From Trifolium pratense (lineage: Eukaryota > Streptophyta > Magnoliopsida > Fabales > Fabaceae), in assembly GCF_020283565.1 (NCBI RefSeq), contig NC_060060.1, positions 4,774,001-4,838,000 of the forward strand: a stretch of DNA of 64,000 bases, written 5' to 3'. A program made the translations under genes and the position numbers. The notes under the pieces were generated by a model. The model was not told where the DNA came from, searched no databases, and saw only the letters and a list, made by a program, of their open reading frames with translations. Shown here piece by piece: positions 34,349-44,499 of this stretch. How positions within the stretch are numbered: the first letter of the stretch is position 1; the number at the start of each line of letters is the position of its first letter.

Positions 34349-34993
34349 TGTTGTAAAAATTGGACCTAATCACAATAATAAATCACATATTTATATAAAG
34401 TAATAATAATGAAATTAAGAATAGATATGGTAGAACTTATCTTTTTGGATTTAGTCAACAGCAACATAACCAACCATGAACTTTCAAACCAACCATGAAT
34501 GACCTGCAAAATAGTGAACTATGGAACAATACCTGAGGCGTGCTGATCGCACTGTCCTTAAGGATTTATCCGCCGCATAGGCGCAAATCCCCCAGGATTC
34601 AACAGGTCCTTCCCGGATATGAATCATATCCGAGGTGACAGAACTGGCAAGATATTACTATTCTCCGGTGATGTAATCCAGAAAGATAACTCAATTGTAC
34701 GTGAAAGAGGAAAATTATTTTCTCAATTTAATAGTGGGGTTTAAAAACATAAGGAAGAAGTAAGTCCCCTTTTTTTTTTTCCGTCCCACACAATCATCTC
34801 TCTATATAATATACTCATGCTCTATTAAATAGTACCAAACATAACCTCCAATCCTAATAACTAGGATTAAAAACCAAGTAAATAGGAATTAAACAAAACG
34901 TGTACTATGTTATGACTTGGTCTAAAAGTAATTAATTTAATCATTATACAATAATTAACTTTAAAATAAATTACTTAGTTAAAATATACAACA
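34349..34993 (-). repeat. LTR, right copy (645 bp)
   Basis: Partner of the LTR at 31376-32019, bounded by TGTTG and CAACA, followed by the TSD GCGAG. Confidence 0.9.
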
Positions 34994-35476
34994 GCGAGAG
35001 TTTGGTTGCTAAGCGAGCGAGCTCGTGTGTGTGTTTGTTATTTATTTGTTGTATTTGTTTATACAAGGCACCTTGACTTATGTGAATACGATGAGAACTA
35101 ATTTACATCAATAAAAAAGTAAAATTTGCTTATAAAATATTTGGTAATACCACTTTCTCATGAACTCTTTAACTTATAGATCATTATTAATCTAGGGCCT
35201 AGATGATTCGGATTGAGCATTAATATTTGCCACAATCTCGTGTGTTTGAAACGACTTTCTTAAGAATACGTTGAATCGTATATTTGTGAAAAATTTAAAA
35301 TAAATTCTACTCTTCTAATTGATTTTTTTTATATGCAATAGCTAAAAATCCAACTTTTATAAGAAAACTCAAAACTTTTACCAATTGAGTCAATTCATGT
35401 TAATAAAAATTTTAAAAAAAAAAATTGCAAGAAAATGCAACAAAGTAAAATCAGTGTACTATATGCATTAGAGCAG

Positions 35477-35575
35477 CCTATTAAAAAAATGCACACAAAG
35501 TGACAAACAAGCATGAATGTCCACATGGGCAGCTAGTTGTCCAAGGCAAGCTTTGGTCCACTTTCCAATTTTTTT
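35477..35575. repeat. Dispersed duplicate, right copy
   Basis: Matches 29452-29535 with a small insertion after ATGCACA. The orientation is the same. Confidence 0.75.
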
Positions 35576-36242
35576 TTCCTTAACAAATCTTTTCGAGACA
35601 CTTATTAACAAAATTCTTATATAATTTTTTTTTTGGTACATTTATATAAATTATAAGGTGGTTACTTGCATAAGATGTTTGTGTTAGAAAATTAACCTTA
35701 TTATTTTCTTTCTTGGGGGCCTAAATTGTCATTAATTTATGTCAAAATTTGTTTAAAAAAAAACATAAAATAAGTTTTTCAAAATATTATTTATTTTTGA
35801 TAAATTAAGAGCCTATAAATATCGAGGTAGGGATGGACATCCCAACTATGTTGACACCTCATCTTCCATTTTATCTATCTATATCTCATTATTATTAATA
35901 AAAAGAGAAAATAAGCTAATTACAAGGGGGACTCGACCTGAACCCCGATGGTACAAGACAAAACAAACCATCAAGTAGTAGTACGGTATTGAGGATGTCC
36001 CAACTTATCACTTAAAAAAAAACCCGGAGGATGGGAGGCAATGGACTCCACCACCTCAAATTTGCATAAGCATGTCCAAGGGTGGAAATTTATCCGCACA
36101 AGCATTACCCTCGCGATAAATGTATAAAAAAGTTCAGTCCGAGGCTCAAATAATTTGACCAGCGATTGCGCAAGTCCGATGGTACCAACTCAATATTATC
36201 AAAATATTATTTATTCCTTAAATAAAAATCATTAATTAACTA

Positions 36243-36519
36243 CTCCCTCCGTCTCATAATATAAGGAAAAAAATATTTTCACACTTATTAAGAAAAGTAA
36301 AATATGATAATTTTAAGGATGACTTTTTATGTTTTTGTTGAAATAAGTTTCATGGGAAGATGTAAAATTTTTTTTATTGGGTATTGATTATGAGAAAAAG
36401 AAGAGAGAGAGCAAATTAAGTAAAGTTTATCTTGAAAATGATAAAAGTTTATTTTTTTTGCTTATAATTTGGGACATAAAAAAATGATTTTTTTTTCTTA
36501 TAATATAAGACGGAGGGAA
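36243..36519. mobile_element. Stowaway-like MITE
   Basis: Ends CTCCCTCCGTCTCATAATAT and ATATAAGACGGAGGGAA, next to TA at 36241-36242 and 36520-36521. The interior matches the MITE at 6071-6355 in inverse orientation (ATGGGAAGATGTAAAA block). Confidence 0.8.
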
Positions 36520-38096
36520 TATATATTAAACAATCGGTAAATTTATCGATAAAACATGTCTCACTCTATTCAAAGTATTTCCCTTTCATTTCAGCATGGA
36601 GTATTACAGTTATTTACTTAAATTAAAAGAATGTTACTACTCATTCATGCATGACCATTAAAAAAAATAATAATAATTACTGCTACTAAATTCTCAGAAG
36701 TTAGAATATTGAAGTTACACACACGCTAATTTTTATTTTGACTAACACACACATACTAATTTTTTTTTTGATAAATTTATTCGTTACATTACATTACACA
36801 ATAAAATAATAATTCGTAACGTCAAAAAAACAATTATTCGTAGCGTGTAAGGGTGTAGCCAGCCAATGACTTTTAAATAATGCGTTTGTGAGAATATTCA
36901 AAGAACGTGGTCACACTGTTACATACTGGTGTGGTGGCTTGAAGCATCCAAGGTTAAATTAAATCAATATTTTTCACTAATGAATAATTAATAATTCAAA
37001 GGTGCATGCATAAGTAGAAATGTAACTGACACGGTTTTATAATTATTTTTTCGCAGTTCACACACAAAATAATGACTTAATCAATCGAGTAAAAATTAAT
37101 CAATCGAGTAAAAATTACGTGAAATTTGTACCAAACAAAAAATAAAAAATTATTTAATTGTCGCAGTTTGACTATGTGTATTATTTATATAATTTAACTT
37201 TGATCATAATATTTTATTAATATATAAAAATAAACGTTAACATATAAAATATTATTCAATTTATCTGGACGGATATACTTTTCTATAATAGATAATTGAA
37301 TTGATATTAATAATTAAAATTATGCATTAACATGTGTATAGTGGTAAAAAACAACACTTAAAAAGGAACTGATAAAGTACTAAATATATTTAAATTTATT
37401 ATTTTCTTAATATGTGTGTACAAATCTAAAAAAACAAAAAGTTAGGGATGGAGAGAGTAATTTTTTAATATGCGTAAATAATCTTAAAACTTTACTAAAA
37501 AGAAAGTAGTCAGATGTTTGATTTTTCTAAATGATTTTGGGAATTCGAACATGTGACTACATAGATTACAACTCTAAAATCGAGTATCTAACTATCTCAA
37601 ATTATTATTAGTCTTTAGATTTTGAAGATCCAATTTTCTGCTCTAAGAGCGATACACATTTATAGGCACTACACAATCCTAACCATTAATTTGATATCAT
37701 ATTTAAAATAAAGACTAACAAAATTAATTTTAAATAATATATTTTATAATAATTTTAAATAATATCTACCGTTGATTTAGATCAGACGGTCGAGAATAAT
37801 TTACTTTCAATTTTCATATTTTGTTTGGGGGCCAAACAATAGGTAGATAAAAGAAACACATGAGAAAGTTCCCAATGGCAAATTCCAACAACAGCAGTTG
37901 AATGTTCTAACTTAGTCACATGAAAATGACATCATTAACAAAACCGCGTTTCATTATTTTTTGTCTTTGTTTCATTTAAATACACTTTCCTTAACCCTTT
38001 TCTCTCATCTTTCTCTTTTTCCAAATCCTTAATTTTTTTGTTCTTTCAATTCATTTTTAGTTCTTTCAATAATCTTCTTCTTTAGTCTAAGATATA

Positions 38097-39227
38097 GTGA
38101 TGTTATTTCATTCAAAATCAAATCTTTTTGTGTTCATCTTTCTCTTCTTATATTCTTTCCTTCTCTTTCAAGTTAATGCTATTAGATCTCAACCCAACAA
38201 AATCATAAACAATGATTATGAAACTAAGATCAAAGTTGATAACTTTATGCAATTCAAAGAGGCCCCAGAATATAGAAATCAGCAAAAATGCAAAGTAGTT
38301 GATAGAAAATTTGATCTTGAATTTGTATGTGACCCTTCACTTGTTCATATTTCAATGACTATTGATTGGGATTATTTGAGAGGTTCTATGGCTGCAATTC
38401 ATTCTGTTCTTAAACACACTTCATGTCCTAAAAATTTATTCTTTCATTTCATTGCATCAGATTCAAGATTAGAGAACAAAGATGAGTTTACTAAGATTGT
38501 TCATAGTTCTTTTCCTTCATTGAGATTCAAAGTTTATGTGTTTGAGGAAAAATTAGTGGAGAATCTAATTTCTCCTTCAATAAGACAAGCACTTGAGAAT
38601 CCTTTGAATTATGCAAGAAGTTATCTAGCTGATTTACTTGAAGAATGTGTTGAAAGAGTTATATATTTAGATTCTGATGTTATAGTTGTTGATGATATTC
38701 AAGATTTATGGAAAGTTTCATTGACTGATTCAAAGGTAATTGGTGCACCAGAATATTGTCATGCAAATTTCACAAGATATTTTAGTTATGAGTTTTGGTC
38801 GAGTCACGAATTTTCTGAGACATTTAAAGGAAGAGCCAAGAGTCCTTGTTATTTCAACACAGGTGTTATGGTAATGGATTTGGTGAAATGGAGAGAAGGT
38901 GAATATACTAAGAAGATTGAGAAATGGATGGAAATTCAAAAGGAAAGAAGGGTTTATAAGCTTGGATCGTTACCGCCTTTTTTGATGGTTTTCGGTGGTG
39001 ATATTGAAGCTATTGATCATAGATGGAATCAACATGGTCTTGGTGGTGATAATGTTGTTGATAGTTGTAGAAATTTGCATTCTGGTCCTGTTAGTTTGTT
39101 ACATTGGAGTGGTAAAGGGAAGCCATGGAGAAGACTTGATGCTGATAGGCCTTGTTCTGTTGATTTTTTGTGGAAACCTTATGATCTTTATATGCATCAT
39201 TTGGGATATGATCATTCATCATTTTAG
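38097..39227 (+). CDS. GATL-type galacturonosyltransferase-like protein (GT8)
   Basis: Intronless, 376 residues, the normal size and structure of plant GATL genes. An N-terminal hydrophobic signal or anchor (about residues 9-29) directs it to the secretory pathway, so it acts in the Golgi. GT8 motifs are all present: the start of the nucleotide-sugar fold (HISMTIDWDYLRGSMAAIHS), the DxD metal site LDSDVIVVDD near residue 192, CYFNTGVMVMDL, and the C-terminal HWSGKGKPW near residue 337. The family acts on pectin or xylan; the exact acceptor of this member is unknown. The start ATG is the first of two adjacent Met codons. No neighbour is functionally linked. Confidence 0.95.
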   Translation: MMLFHSKSNLFVFIFLFLYSFLLFQVNAIRSQPNKIINNDYETKIKVDNFMQFKEAPEYRNQQKCKVVDRKFDLEFVCDPSLVHISMTIDWDYLRGSMAAIHSVLKHTSCPKNLFFHFIASDSRLENKDEFTKIVHSSFPSLRFKVYVFEEKLVENLISPSIRQALENPLNYARSYLADLLEECVERVIYLDSDVIVVDDIQDLWKVSLTDSKVIGAPEYCHANFTRYFSYEFWSSHEFSETFKGRAKSPCYFNTGVMVMDLVKWREGEYTKKIEKWMEIQKERRVYKLGSLPPFLMVFGGDIEAIDHRWNQHGLGGDNVVDSCRNLHSGPVSLLHWSGKGKPWRRLDADRPCSVDFLWKPYDLYMHHLGYDHSSF

Positions 39228-39739
39228 GAAAATTTAATTTATATTTGTTGATTTTTTGTTTTGATTCATTTGTAATGAACAATTTATTCATTGAGTATAT
39301 ATATAGAACAACCAAAAGATTTTGTTGATAGATCTTCACAATCAATTATACTTTTACATTTTGATTCATCTTATGTCTATGTATGGTTATTAAGATGATA
39401 ATTTTTACAGATGACAGTTTGCAGTTGCGGCTCGAGTTAGATTCTACTCACAATGCTACAACATTGAATTATGAGAACTATTTTTGATAGCCTAATTTTG
39501 ACACTAATTACATAGATTGTTAAAGAATTAAGATTGATTTTACTTAACCATAATATTACGGTTACATTTTAATGGTTAAGATTTACTCCTCTCGTGCTCG
39601 TGCCCGTGCCCTCACATGATGGAGTCTCTGTGCACATTGAATTCTTAAAATGATGCCAGTATCCTAGGTAGATTGAGAATGACGCCCTATTTATACCAAG
39701 AGTTAGTTCAATAATAAGGGCATCGACAATGAGATTCAC

Positions 39740-40480
39740 TAACCAGAAATGCAACTTTGCTAGATAATTGCAAGAAGTGGCTACTGTATCACTCAACTCA
39801 TCATCATTGTCGAAATATTTTGAACAAGTTGGTGAATTATATCCTCCACTTATACTGACAAAGTTCAAGACACGATGTGATTCACAAAGTTGAATCAGAC
39901 TCGGTGACTAATGGTAAGCAAATCTTTCAATGACAAGTTGAAATTCAGTGCTGTCAATCGAGATTCAAGAAACAAAGCGGTTTGTTCAAATTCTCCTGTG
40001 TTATAGTGCCGTAATGTTGCTAAAGCCTAAAACTGCTATTCGATAATACTTTGTACTATTAAGTAGTGTATTGCAGAACTGTGGCAGTTTGTTTAAATTC
40101 TACTACGCCATAAGGTTTCAGAGCCACTATAGTCGCTATTTGACAACACTTGGTTGATATAAGTTAAACATAAGTTGTGAGGCATTACCATATCAGGATC
40201 AAAAGAGCGAAGATTTCCAGCAAATTGTTTCGAATTCCCCTGTGATGTTCTAATTGCATCATCTCCTGCTTCTGTGCATTCAGCTCCTGAAAGAAAATGA
40301 ACATTCTCACATTATGTTTGATTCTTTGAGCTGGTTCATGAGTAAAAAAAATCATTTCTTTTGATGAACACATAGACAGGCGAAAATAGAACGAGAGAAA
40401 CTCCGCAGAAGCTGAAAGAAACTTAAGACAATAAGCTATCTGACCAAGGTGCGATCCTTGTTCCAAATTCCAATACACAT
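39740..40480 (-). pseudogene. Decayed DUF760-type gene copy (unit 0)
   Basis: The minus strand carries remnants of exons 4 and 3 of the intact gene at 48678-58746. Exon 4 (about 39743-39875) keeps DTVATS..YLAKL but lacks the segment around LLDDASSN. Exon 3 (about 40190-40286) keeps ELNAQKQEMMQLEHHRGIRN, then shifts frame (LLEIFALL instead of LLEYLRSF). The intron between them is also similar. Intron 2 is shortened and exons 5, 2 and 1 are absent. Confidence 0.85.
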
Positions 40481-40723
40481 TAAAATTTCAATTTATTCGA
40501 CACATACTTCATAGGCACAAAAAGAAAATCACACATTAAAGCGAGGGAATTTTCTTACCAAGCCCTCGAGGGAATTTGTTTTGGTGAAATTCTAATTCAT
40601 TTGATTATGTATCATTTTGAATGGCATGAATGCATGATCAACAGAATATGAGAAATAGAATTGTACACAATATCACATAATTTTTACACACAAAAACACA
40701 AACTTGCATTTCATCTGTCACAA

Positions 40724-40925
40724 TCAAACATCTGACCATGTAATGTCAAGGCCACCCCATTGATTTTCAGGCACACCTAAAGCTTTCCGCAAAACCTTGG
40801 AAGCATCAACAATGTTGTTTGGACAAGGTTGATAATCATGATCTTTGTCACACCCCTTTGTGGAGTCACACTCATCAACAACTTTGGCCACCACACTTCT
40901 TCCATTTGTTGAAGTATAATTCAAA
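40724..40925 (-). pseudogene. Kiwellin gene fragment, 5' half lost
   Basis: Encodes only the C-terminal third of kiwellin, from NGRSVVAKVVDECDSTKGC to WGGLDITWSDV plus stop. A copia LTR abuts it at 40926, where the intact copies continue with NNIKISA. Compared with the intact copies it has DKDHDYQPCP (one Pro missing) and KVLRKALGVPENQ. The missing signal peptide and N-terminal cysteines mean it cannot make a secreted protein. Confidence 0.95.
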
Positions 40926-42560
40926 TGTTGGTAGTTTTTACTGTCATGACAGTTAGGGAAGTTAGTTTAGGAGAGTTAGTTATGATTTTAATAGTTGTGT
41001 ATTGTTAGTTAGTTGTTGCTTAGTGTGCAAGTAACACAATTGTATATAACTAGCAATGTAACTCTCTTTTATGTGATCAATAAGAAAACTTTCCCTTAAC
41101 TTTCTCTCAATCTCTCTCAATTCTTCACTCACTTTTCTTCACCATTCTCTCTAAAACTCTAACAACTGGTATCAGTAAGCCTTAAAAGGTTCTTGGGCAA
41201 AAGATTCATCAAGATTTTCACTTTTCCATTGATTAGATCGTTGATTGAAGATGACTAGTTCATTGGAGAATCTTAACAACAGTTTTGGAGGAAAACTCCC
41301 AGTTCTTGATAGCTCAAACTGGGATTGATGGCATAAGCAAATGAAGGTTTTCTTTGGGTTTCAAGAAGTGCAAGAAGTTGTTGAAACAGGAATCCAAGAT
41401 CTTGCCACAGATGCAACTGAAGCTCAAAGAATAGCACACAAAGCATTTAAGAAGAAAGGTTATAAGGCCATGTTTTTCATCCACCAATGTGTAGACTTGA
41501 TCAACTTTCAGAAGATTGAAAATGCAACAACTTCAAAGGAATGCTGGGATATTTTAGTGAAAGGACATGCTGGTAATGCAAAATTGAAGCAAGTGAGACT
41601 GCAAACATTGAAGAGACAATTTGAGCTATTACAGATGGAGCCAAATGAAAAGGTTTCAGAGTATTTCAATCGAATTACGCAGCTATCAAATGCTATGAAG
41701 AGCTGTGGTGAAGTGGTGACTGATCACAACATCGTAAGTCAGATTATGCGCACTCTTTCTTACAAATTTGATACCACTGCTGTGGCTATAGCGAAGTCCA
41801 AAGATCTGTCCACAATGAAAGTGGAGGAATTGCAATGTTCACTTGAAGCTTATGAAAGATCCAAGGACAGAGGTATTGATCAAGCATTGCAAGCTCAAAC
41901 ATTCAAGAAAAATGGAGGAAACAAGTGGAAAGGCAAGAACAAGTACAAGAATGGAAATTCACAGTCAGATAGTTCAAAGAAGGAACAAGACAAAGGTGAA
42001 TCTTCAAAGAATGGTAGCAATAACAAGGGTAAGAAGAAAATGAATAAGAAGAACATTCAATGCTATAACTGTCAAAAAAGTATGGCCATTTTGCAAGTGA
42101 ATGCAGAGGGCAAAAAGTTCCAAGACAGTACAATCATGAAGAATCAAAAGCAAATATGGCAAAAAATGATAGTGGTTCAGAACAAGATCCATTACTGATG
42201 ATGGCTACCACAAATGATGATCTTGACAAGCAAGAGGGCTGGTACTTGGACACATGTTGTTCTAATCACATGACAGGTCACAAAGATTGGTTAGTCAACT
42301 ATGATTCTTCAAGGAAATCAACAATTAGATTTGCTGACAGTAGAACAATCAAATCAGAAGGCATTGGTTATGTGCTAATCAAGGGAAAGAATGGTAATCA
42401 AGCACGGATTACTGGTGTGTTATATGTGCCACACATGCAATCCAATCTTCTCAGCATGGGGCAATTAGTTGAAAAAGGCTTCACCGTGACCTTAGGGAAC
42501 AATCAAATGAAGGTTTACAATGTGGAAAACAAACTTAAAATCAAATGAAGGCTAAGGCTA
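40926..42560 (+). mobile_element. Truncated Ty1/copia retrotransposon
   Basis: 5' LTR at 40926-41164 (TGTTGG...TCTAACA, with a TATA-like stretch and CT-rich leader). A primer-binding site TGGTATCAG at 41167, complementary to initiator tRNA-Met, follows. Gag starts at ATG 41251, has an in-frame TGA at 41326-41328, then reads through a UBN2-type Gag (QVRLQTLKRQFELLQM). A 1-nt insertion breaks the frame in the zinc knuckle near 42075 (CYNCQK). The protease start is seen as DTCCSNHMTG, where the catalytic DTG has become DTC. Sequence ends in the GAG-pre-integrase region near 42550-42580; integrase, RT and the 3' LTR are lost. Confidence 0.9.
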
Positions 42561-42589
42561 CAACGAGAGTTTGTTCAAATGTAAGGGCA

Positions 42590-42990
42590 TCGACAATGAG
42601 ATTCACTAAATAATCGCGAGAAGTTGCTACTGTATCACTCAACTCATCATCAAATTCGAAATATTTTGAACAAGTTGGTGAATTATATCCTCCGCTTCTA
42701 CTGACGAAGTTCGAGACATTTCAGTCACCTGTCAAGACACGATGCGATTCACAAAGTTGAATTAGACTAGGGATCTAATTGTAAGCAAATCTTTCAATGA
42801 CAAGTTGAAATTCAGTGTTGTTAATCGAGATTTCGAGAAACAAAGCGGTTTGTTCAAATTCTCCTGTGCTATTCGATAATACTTTGTACTATTAAGTAGC
42901 GTATTGCAGAACAGTAGCAGTTTGTTCAAATTCTACTACACCATAAGGCTAGAGCTTGACCCCTAAGACAACCAGTCCTGCTAAAGGTGA
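42590..42990 (-). pseudogene. Decayed DUF760-type gene copy (unit 1)
   Basis: Similar to 49240-49745: exon 4 remnants (the minus complement of CTACTGTATCACTCAACTC and AATATTTTGAACAAGTTGG) and part of intron 3, again lacking the LLDDASSN segment. Its boundary with the copia fragment near 42575 suggests one deletion removed the copia 3' part and the missing kiwellin half. Confidence 0.75.
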
Positions 42991-43306
42991 TAATAAGAAG
43001 TTTAGATTCTTAGAATAATATTTTATTTTGCTTGGTTTTCAATTTTGTTTCTTGCTAAACCGTTTCTGTCTTGTTTTGGTGAAATTCTATACAATTTGCA
43101 AATATTACTCCAATTGAAATATTGCAGTCATGTCATAAGGTGACACAGTCGAAAATGTACTGAATTTTCTTAATATATATATCAGAATGATCACACTGTT
43201 ACCATGAAAACAACAAATGCACTGCACAATATACATAATATGAGAAATAAAAGTAAAAATATTCACATAATGTTTACAACACAAACATGCATTTCATCTT
43301 TTACAA

Positions 43307-43873
43307 TCAAACATCTGACCATGTAATATCAAGGCCACCCCATTGACCTTCAGGCACACCTAAAGCTTTCCACACAGCCTTGGAAGCATCAACAATGTTG
43401 TTTGGACAAGGAGGTTGATAATCATGATCTTCATCACACCCCTTTGTCGAGTCACACTCATCGACAACCTTGGCCACCACACTTCTCCCATTCGCACTGA
43501 TTTTAATGTTGTTAAGGCACCTACTTCTGTGGTTGAACCATCCGGTGGAAAGTGCAACTACTGGAGTGTCGTCGGAATGATACTGATTATCACATTCTGA
43601 AGGGCCACCTCCATCTCCACCTTTCTCGAAACTATTAATTGTGAGATATGCTTTAGTGTTAGTAGACACTGATGGTGAACATTCATAAGTTGTGTATAAT
43701 TTTCCTTGAACACAACAATCAGAGTCATTTTCCTTGTTGCATTGTCCCGGTGGAGCTTTCTTTCCCCTAATTCTACCATTTGGACGACACTTTTGAGCTT
43801 CGGAATACACAAAACTTGTTAAAACAAGAGTAAACAATAAAAGAAAAGAAACATTGGGGCAAAAGCTCTTCAT
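43307..43873 (-). CDS. Kiwellin-type secreted protein
   Basis: Single exon, 188 residues. Signal peptide MKSFCPNVSFLLLFTLVLTS with cleavage near SEA|QKC. The mature part has ten cysteines (KCR, GQC, DCC, ECSP, ECDN, RCLN, ECDS, KGC, PCP) and ends WGGLDITWSDV, the double-psi beta-barrel (DPBB)/RlpA-like fold of kiwellins (ripening-related proteins). In maize, kiwellin KWL1 binds and inhibits a secreted fungal chorismate mutase, so an apoplastic defence role is plausible but not shown here. A TATATATA motif lies 90 bp upstream of the ATG. The protein differs from the copy at 47071-47637 by one residue (HRSRC versus HKSRC). Confidence 0.95.
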   Translation of the reverse strand: MKSFCPNVSFLLLFTLVLTSFVYSEAQKCRPNGRIRGKKAPPGQCNKENDSDCCVQGKLYTTYECSPSVSTNTKAYLTINSFEKGGDGGGPSECDNQYHSDDTPVVALSTGWFNHRSRCLNNIKISANGRSVVAKVVDECDSTKGCDEDHDYQPPCPNNIVDASKAVWKALGVPEGQWGGLDITWSDV

Positions 43874-43962
43874 TTTGTCAATGCAAGTTATGTATACAAC
43901 CCTATGTTTCTCTTCTTAGTTCTTCTTAGTGTTTGATGCTAAGATGGAGCTTTTAGTAGGGT

Positions 43963-43970
43963 ATATATAG
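43963..43970 (-). promoter_or_regulatory. TATA box of kiwellin gene (43307-43873)
   Basis: TATATATA lies 90 bp upstream of the ATG on minus, the same position relative to the gene as in the second intact copy. Confidence 0.6.
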
Positions 43971-44499
43971 GATACATGCAAGGGGTGGGGGGAGGTTAAT
44001 TTTTGGGTCAAGGTAATGAGTTTTATCCTGCCGTGTTTAATACAATTCCCTCAAACAATTAAATAAATAACTAATTGATCGCTATGTTGTTTTTATCATA
44101 TTTTTTTATTGAAATCCACAACATGAAATATAATAAAGTAATATGAAACTCTTTCAAAGAACCAAATACTAGTCAAATTGTGGTTTGTCTTTGTCATAAC
44201 TGGCAAACAAAGTAATGTAAAATTAATTCTTTGACCTCAAAAATGTTACAATCCGATCCTAGATGGTGGAGGTTCATCATATTATGATAAATATTTGTTG
44301 GAAGAGGTCAACCCCTTAAATAGATCTCAGTTACCTCAAGAGATTAATCTCTACAATTGTGCGCGAAGGAAACCTTAGTTTACGGAAAAAAATAATAATA
44401 AGAACAATTCTCTATTTACATCTGTTCGTGGTTGAAATGCAAGGCTATTTTTCGAGTGAAACTTCTCTCATCCCAAAAATACTTCAGATGTACGCGTCT

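Larger units (their letters stand above)
31376..34993 (-). mobile_element. Non-coding (LARD/TRIM-like) LTR retrotransposon
   Basis: Two LTRs (31376-32019 and 34349-34993) flank a 2.33-kb interior without long open frames. LTRs start TGTTG (TGTCG in the left copy) and end CAACA. The 5-bp TSD GCGAG is at 31371-31375 and 34994-34998. The run ATCCCCCACAATTT just inside the left LTR reads, on minus, as the purine tract AAATTGTGGGGGAT against TGTTG, so transcription probably runs on the minus strand. A TATA-like stretch (TATATTATATAGAGAG on minus) lies in the LTR. I found no primer-binding site matching a known tRNA. The interior holds the hairpin repeats listed below. It must use the machinery of another element. 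Confidence 0.9.
34999..38096. other. AT-rich intergenic region upstream of GATL
   Basis: No gene recognised. It contains the right copy of a dispersed duplicate (35477-35575), a Stowaway-like MITE (36243-36519), a SINE-like minus-strand box B trace near 37541, and many poly-A/T tracts. The last about 110 bp before the GATL start are CT-rich and probably 5' UTR. Confidence 0.6.
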
